Part shown: positions 59,156-64,000 of the stretch, piece after piece
Layout of the letters: every line of letters starts with the position of its first letter
How positions within the stretch are numbered: position 1 is the first letter of the stretch
From: Ceratopteris richardii
Taxonomy: Eukaryota; Streptophyta; Polypodiopsida; Polypodiales; Pteridaceae
Direction: 5' to 3'
Assembly (NCBI GenBank): GCA_020310875.1
Contig: CM035408.1
Location: 149,102,907-149,166,906, forward strand
DNA length: 64,000 nt
The notes under the pieces: model-generated
Database searches by the model: none
Seen by the model: the letters and a program-made list of their open reading frames with translations, nothing else
Told to the model about the DNA's origin: nothing
Made by a program: the position numbers and the translations under genes

Positions 59156-61268
59156 TCACATGCAGGCTCCTTTCCAGTCCTTCGATTCTCAACTGGAGTG
59201 TCCTCCTGTTCTTCGTTTGGAGTATCTTCCTGGTCTTTTTCTCCTGTTGCTGCTGGTGGGGGTATATCCACCGTGTCTGAAGATGTGAGCAAAGATCTTA
59301 ATGTACTAAATTTGGATTTTTAGTGCATCCCTTTGCCTCTTTGGCAGTGCATTTTCAGCCAATAGTTTCTTGTTAGCTAATTTAAGGTTCTTATTTTCAG
59401 CCTTCAACTTTGTGCTCTTCTCTTCTTCATCCTGCAGAAATGCTTCTAGGTTTTGTACCTTCTTTTCAAGCCTGTTTGCATCCCTGAAGTGTCCAGACAA
59501 TTCGACAATTTGCATGTACATCTCCTTGTTTACGAGACTTACTCTGAGATATTCTTCATTCAACATGGTAGCATGAGTGTGTAGCCGATTCTCTAAATCG
59601 ATACAAGCTTGCCTGTCTTCCGTAAGTTTGTTAGTAATCTCGAAAAATCTATTTTTGGCAACATCTATCTAGCACATATTTTGTAAGTGATCGGGAACTA
59701 TTGGCCAGATATGTTTTTTATACCTTTCATTTGCGGATAGTTGTTGCTCTGAACTAGATGCATCAAGAAATGGGTTCGGAGGTAAATCTGTAGCGAGATT
59801 ATATCGGGAAGGGGAGAACCGGAATGGTGGTGGAAAGGATAGTATTTCGAACAGCGACTGTTGAACAGTGTTTTGCGATTGCCTAGGTGGGATGGGTGTA
59901 TCATTTGGGGGGATAGATGGCAGTGTTGATGGGAGTGGCAAAGGAGGATGTGATGGTGCCTATAGCGATGGGGAGTGGGGTGGTGCAGGTTGTGGAGGGG
60001 AAGGTGATGGTGTGGGAAATGATTGAAATTGGAGATGAATTGGGTCTATAGGTGGATCAATAGTGATGTGAGTGGGTATGGTGGGAGCGGGAGTGGGAGG
60101 GGGATGAGGTGGGGCAATGGGTGCAATAGGTGCGTCTGAAGTGATTGGGGTTTGTGAAGGTGGGGGGATGGAACAGCGGGAGAAGCTTTCTTAGAGGAAG
60201 AAGGCACGAGTTTGATAGGCGGAAAGGGGTTGTTAGCTGATGTGCATACCTTTTTTGATGTTCGAGTATATCCTTGCTGGTCGATTGGAAGAGTATCGAG
60301 GAGCTCCATGGAATCACTTTGAATCTTCACTCTTCGTTTCTTGCAAGGGTGCGCTACACTTGGATGTTTAGATGATGTCGACCGTGACATATCTCTTGAA
60401 CGGAGGGCTACGAAGTACCTATATATGTACAGCATAATGTGATCTCCTACCACTTTGAAGATAAGAGCCCTTTTGCCTACTTACTGATCATATCTTTTCT
60501 TTCGTTTGGCGAGCATCTGTAGAAGAGTTTTATGATATGGGTAGGGCTTTGCATTGACGAAGCAAAGAAGGGGTTCACATATTTTTACATCGGTGAAATG
60601 TAAATTATCCTTGAGGAGAAAAAATACCTTGAATAATAATAGCCGCTTCATCATTACCTGACTACAATTCGAAGTCGAGAAACTAGTTATACATACCTGT
60701 AATATATCGGGAACGGGTAACTCGACATAACTACCTGCCTTCTTTGTTTCTGGAATCCCTTGTGTACCCAACATAATGGCTAACTTGTCTTTAGTGATCC
60801 TTCCTCCAGAAAGTGATGGAAAGGATTTGAAGAGTGTTAAGATCTCCATACCACAATTCTGAGGGTCACTGAGAGAGGGGACCTTGGCTTTTGCTATTGT
60901 GAGTAACCCCATATTATTCAATTCCTCTAAAGTGAATAGTTTTGAAGCTTATCGTAAATGCTTAAATCCAACTTTAAAGAGATCTTACCTGGAATGGAGA
61001 TGATGATTTCAGTTGTGGTGGCCACATTTGCTGAGGGTGCTGCAGTGTCCATGATGTGAGTACTTGTTTGAGTGTTTGCTGGAGATGGAGATGTGCCCTC
61101 ATCCTGCTGATTTTCCTCTAGTGACTCTGATTCGGAAGGATTTCCCTCTAAAACAACGTACAGTGAATCACTAGAGTCGTCATTGGAACTGGATTGGCCA
61201 GATGCACTCTCTGTGTCTATTTTGAATTCTGAAAATGTTTCTTCAATTTCTACTGAAGATGATGCCAT
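59156..61268 (-). CDS. Unrecognised spliced coding locus (acidic N-terminus, basic patch, Pro-rich, coiled coil)
   Basis: Seen: ATG at 61268 (MASSSVEIEETFSEFKI), a Ser/Glu/Asp-rich N-terminus, then a middle region (PSLSDPQNCGMEILTLFKSF; GRITKDKLAIMLGTQGIPE), a basic patch resembling a nuclear signal (HPCKKRRVKIQ), a long Pro-rich region, and a coiled coil (LEKKVQNLEAFLQDEEEKS, 59306-59566), with an acidic tail ending near 59156. Two candidate introns have GT-AG ends and keep the frame: 60988-60927 (62 nt) and 60484-60419 (66 nt). That is short for most angiosperms. A few frame interruptions lie further downstream, two of them in homopolymer runs, so it may be a decayed gene or contain sequence errors. 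Inference: a nuclear protein. I recognise no family, and an element-borne gene cannot be excluded. Confidence 0.45.
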
Positions 61269-61309
61269 GAGAACTCTAATCCTTGTCTATTTGAGTGGTG
61301 AAAATGTGC

Positions 61310-61318
61310 ATATATATA
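61310..61318 (-). promoter_or_regulatory. TATA-like box of the unrecognised locus
   Basis: TATATATATG on the minus strand lies about 42 bases upstream of the ATG at 61268. This would leave a very short 5' untranslated region, or the true start site is elsewhere. Confidence 0.35.
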
Positions 61319-61331
61319 TCGAGTTACAATA

Positions 61332-61535
61332 TTAGCAGGTGCGATGGTAGATCTTGGTAAATAGACCTTAGCAGGTTCGATGGCTGGGTAAATAGACCTT
61401 AGCAGGTTCGATAGCAGATCTGGGTAAATAGACCTTTATAGCAGCATTAAGTGATAAGCGTATGGTCTGGTCGAGTCAAGCTATAAATAGACCTTAGCAG
61501 GGTAAATAGACCTTAGCAAGTTCGATGGCAGATAT
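61332..61535. repeat. Tandem array upstream of the unrecognised locus
   Basis: A unit of about 36 bp, TAGCAGGTTCGATGGCAGAT followed by CTGGGTAAATAGACCT, occurs in about five complete or partial copies, three in direct succession (61332-61437). It lies directly upstream of the TATA-like box on the minus strand. 61536-61621 shows nothing. Confidence 0.8.
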
Positions 61536-61621
61536 TAAGAGTGGCAGGTCTATTCCAGCGAGGAGCTATGTAGCCTTCAGGGGTACGTCGACTTCAAGAG
61601 CAGATCATTTTCAGAGATGAA

Positions 61622-61858
61622 TAGCGAAAGTTTTGGTGGGAGCAGCCGCTGCAAATTTATGCAGGTTTTTAAAGCCTAAAACATCAAAGTTGACAGACAC
61701 TTACAGGTGCTATTGGCTAGTTTCTAGGCTGTGTATTCAGCCTTTTAGTGTCATTTTACTGCATATATTAAGCACATACACACCATGTATGCTTTTGTGG
61801 ATACCGCTTATGTACATCCATGTGGTCATTGATATAGCGGTTACGTTCTTTGCAGGAG
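61622..61858 (+). repeat. Dispersed repeat, copy 2 (partner at 37944-38165)
   Basis: It matches copy 1 over its whole length, best at the end (CATCCATGTGGTCATTGATATAGCGGTTAC). It lies about 290 bp upstream of the Copia-E primer-site-like sequence, so it may be part of the Copia-E LTR. Confidence 0.75.
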
Positions 61859-62148
61859 ATGTATGATAGTTGTTCATAGGTGCTCGATAAGCCTAGTTGG
61901 CTTCTATTGGGTAATTGATTATATGCAGTGGAGTCAGTGATTCACTATGCAGGTAGACATGTCAGTACTAGTTTTATGATACTTTGACACTGGTCATATG
62001 CTAATTTTGTAGAGGATACTCTGGCAAAATTTTTCCAGATTTTTGGTTTAGTCAACTATACAATGGTCGATTTACTCCTTGATACAATTATTTGTTGGTG
62101 TTTGGACTCTTCTAGCTCCATTATCATTCTATTCAGTTCTCTACGATC

Positions 62149-64000
62149 ATGGCATCAGAGGTCTCAGGCACATCCTGTGGATTAGGGTCTAGTGCTAATG
62201 TTCCGAGGAGGAGCTATAACTTGCAGGGCAAATACCATTTTGAGATCCGAAAATTTGATGGCACAAACTTTGCTCATGGAAGAATCAGATTAAAGATGTG
62301 TTGATTCAAAGGAGGCAATGGAAGCCAGTAAATGGGATTTCAAAGAAGCTTGCTGACATGGATGAAGATGATTGGGATGAGTTAGATAAACTGGTCAGGT
62401 CTACCATTCGCTTGCACATGACAGATAATGTTTACTTTACAATATTAGACTGTGAAAGTGCAGAGGAGCTTTGGAAGAAGTTATGCAATACATATGAAAA
62501 AGAGACGGCATCAAATAAAGTGTATCTGATGAGAAAATTATATGACCTTCGTATGAAGGACACAGATAGTATTGCTGCTCATCTAAATGAGTTTGATGCT
62601 ATATTCTCCCAGTTACAGGCTCAGAAAATGGATATGGATAATGAAATGAAAGCAGTATTGCTGTTATGCACCCTGCCATCATCATGGGATACGTTTTGCA
62701 CAGCTATTAGCAACAATGCACCTGGTGGTAAACTCGTCTATGATGACATATGTGGAGCACTCTTGAGTGAGGAGATTCGTAGAAAATCTATGGTTGGCAC
62801 TCAGAGTGGAGATGCATATAATGTTCGTGATTCTTATCAAGGAAAGAATCAACAAAGTGGCAGGAGCAAGAACAAGGAAAAGAATGGTCAACGGAATAAG
62901 AGTAGAAGTAAATCAAGAAAGAGGGATATCGAATGTCATTATTGTCATAAGAAAGGACACATGAAGAAAGACTGTTATGCATTAAAGAATGCTAAAGGTA
63001 AAGGACAGAATGTTGATGGGCATGTTAAACAGTTACCTGCACCATCTACTTCGACTGTGAAGATTGAAGAAATTAATGCTATTTCTGATGATGTTGATGT
63101 GTTGACACTTGATAGTATTGTGCCATCTGAGGCACTTATGGCTGATTCTCTTTCCCACACGTGGCTGCTAGATTCTAGTGCTTCTTTCCATATGACACCA
63201 CATAGAGAATGGTTCTCTGATTATGCAGCAAAGTCTCTTGGTACCGTGAGACTTGGTGACTCTTACCAGTGTGATGTTGTGGGGATTGGAGATGTGGTTG
63301 TGCAGTTCATTGATGGTTCAAAATTTGCTATGCATAATGTACGCCATGTACCTCAGTTATCACGCAGTTTGATGTCAATTGGTCATCAAGTATGACCTTG
63401 GTTACAAGGTGGTCTTCTATGCTCAGTTCTTTCGTATATCAAAGGGCAATATGGTTATTGCAAAAGGAAGCAAAGTTGGCTCACTTTATCCTTTATTTGT
63501 ATCACAGAAAGAACACTTGTTAGCGGTTACTGAACAACCTATGGCTTGTATTTGGCATGGTCGTTTGGGCCATATATCTCGTAGTGGAATGGAAAATCTT
63601 TCTCGTTCTGGCTACTTACCTGTGTTAACTTTCTCTGATTTTTCATTTTGTGAGCATTGTCAATATGGAAAGCAAACTAGAAATATGCATAGAACGCACA
63701 TTGACTCTTCAATTCAGCCTTTAGATCTCGTTCATACAAATGTGTGTGGTCCTATGCCCACTAGGTCCTTAGGTGGTTCTCTTTACTTTGTCACTTTCAT
63801 AGATGATGCTACTAGAAAAGTCTAGGTATATCCTATCAAATCAAAGGATGATGTATTCCCTACTTTCAAAAAATGGCTTGCTTCAGTTGAGACTGAAAAA
63901 GGAACTAAGCTTAAGGCTTTATGTTCAGATAATGGGGGTGAGTATACCTCACATGAATTCAGCCTTTTCTGTCAGTCTAGAGGGATTCGTAGAGAGTTTA
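62149..64000 (+). mobile_element. Copia-E: 5' part of a Ty1/copia element running off the window
   Basis: A primer-site-like sequence TGGCATCAGAGG (62150-62161) follows a CA end (62148-62149), so the 5' LTR probably ends there. Its start is unclear (perhaps near 61860, or further left including the dispersed repeat). Gag, knuckle, protease and integrase parts follow. The remaining part is off-window, so age cannot be estimated. About three or four breaks in view. Confidence 0.85.
62149..64000 (+). pseudogene. Copia-E gag, protease and integrase start
   Basis: The likely start is ATG at 62149 (MASEVSGTSCGLGSSAN), which overlaps the primer-site-like sequence. Gag of the UBN2 type (YFTILDCESAEELWKKLCNT; MRKLYDLRMKDTDSIAAHL), knuckle CHYCHKKGHMKKDC near 62934, protease WLLDSSASFHMTPHREWF near 63164, integrase head (IWHGRLGHISRSGMENL; CEHCQYGKQTRNMH) and core start (VHTNVCGPMPTRSLGGSLYF; FIDDATRKV). 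Broken (about three or four breaks). Confidence 0.88.

Overview
This window is repeat-dense land-plant nuclear DNA, and I find no certain host gene. The evidence for a plant is a set of Ty1/copia elements with initiator-Met-tRNA primer-binding sites, a chromodomain Ty3/gypsy element, and a long gypsy lineage whose primer site matches the tRNA-Asp type used by plant Tat/Athila-like elements. The species cannot be named from the sequence.

Bases 1 to about 37105 form one nest of insertions. The deepest visible host is a decayed plus-strand gypsy element, G2 (26464-37105, left part off-window). G1, a minus-strand gypsy of the same lineage (11268-26463, left end off-window), is inserted in it. Copia-1 (1-11267) sits in G1, and the very young Copia-2 (3438-10270, target duplication AACAC) sits in the 3' LTR of Copia-1. 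Copia-B (19692-25300, minus, duplication TGCTC) sits in the G1 leader. Further right, Copia-A (27678-36793, duplication TGAGG) sits in G2 and itself holds chromovirus C (31386-34264, minus, duplication CTATA).

From 37.1 to 47.2 kb there is old, mostly unreadable DNA. It holds a 5S-rRNA-like piece, one copy of a dispersed repeat, a minus-strand coiled-coil coding remnant interrupted by Copia-D (39507-43470, duplication TCTTG), and a tandem array of about 105-bp units. Copia-F (47248-52715, duplication TGATG) is inserted inside a second tandem repeat. Element H (53565-58303) has a 1479-bp LTR but no recognisable retroelement coding region.

The last part (58.3-64 kb) has short tandem arrays, then an unrecognised minus-strand coding locus (59156-61268) with two candidate short introns, a TATA-like sequence and a tandem array directly upstream. 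It ends with the second copy of the dispersed repeat and the 5' part of Copia-E, which runs off the window. LTR divergence judged by eye suggests the order: Copia-2 youngest, then Copia-B, Copia-D, Copia-F, Copia-A. The points most worth a second look are the tandem zinc-finger modules in G1/G2, the palindromic leader array, the paired primer-site motifs in Copia-2 and H, and the unrecognised locus at 59-61 kb.
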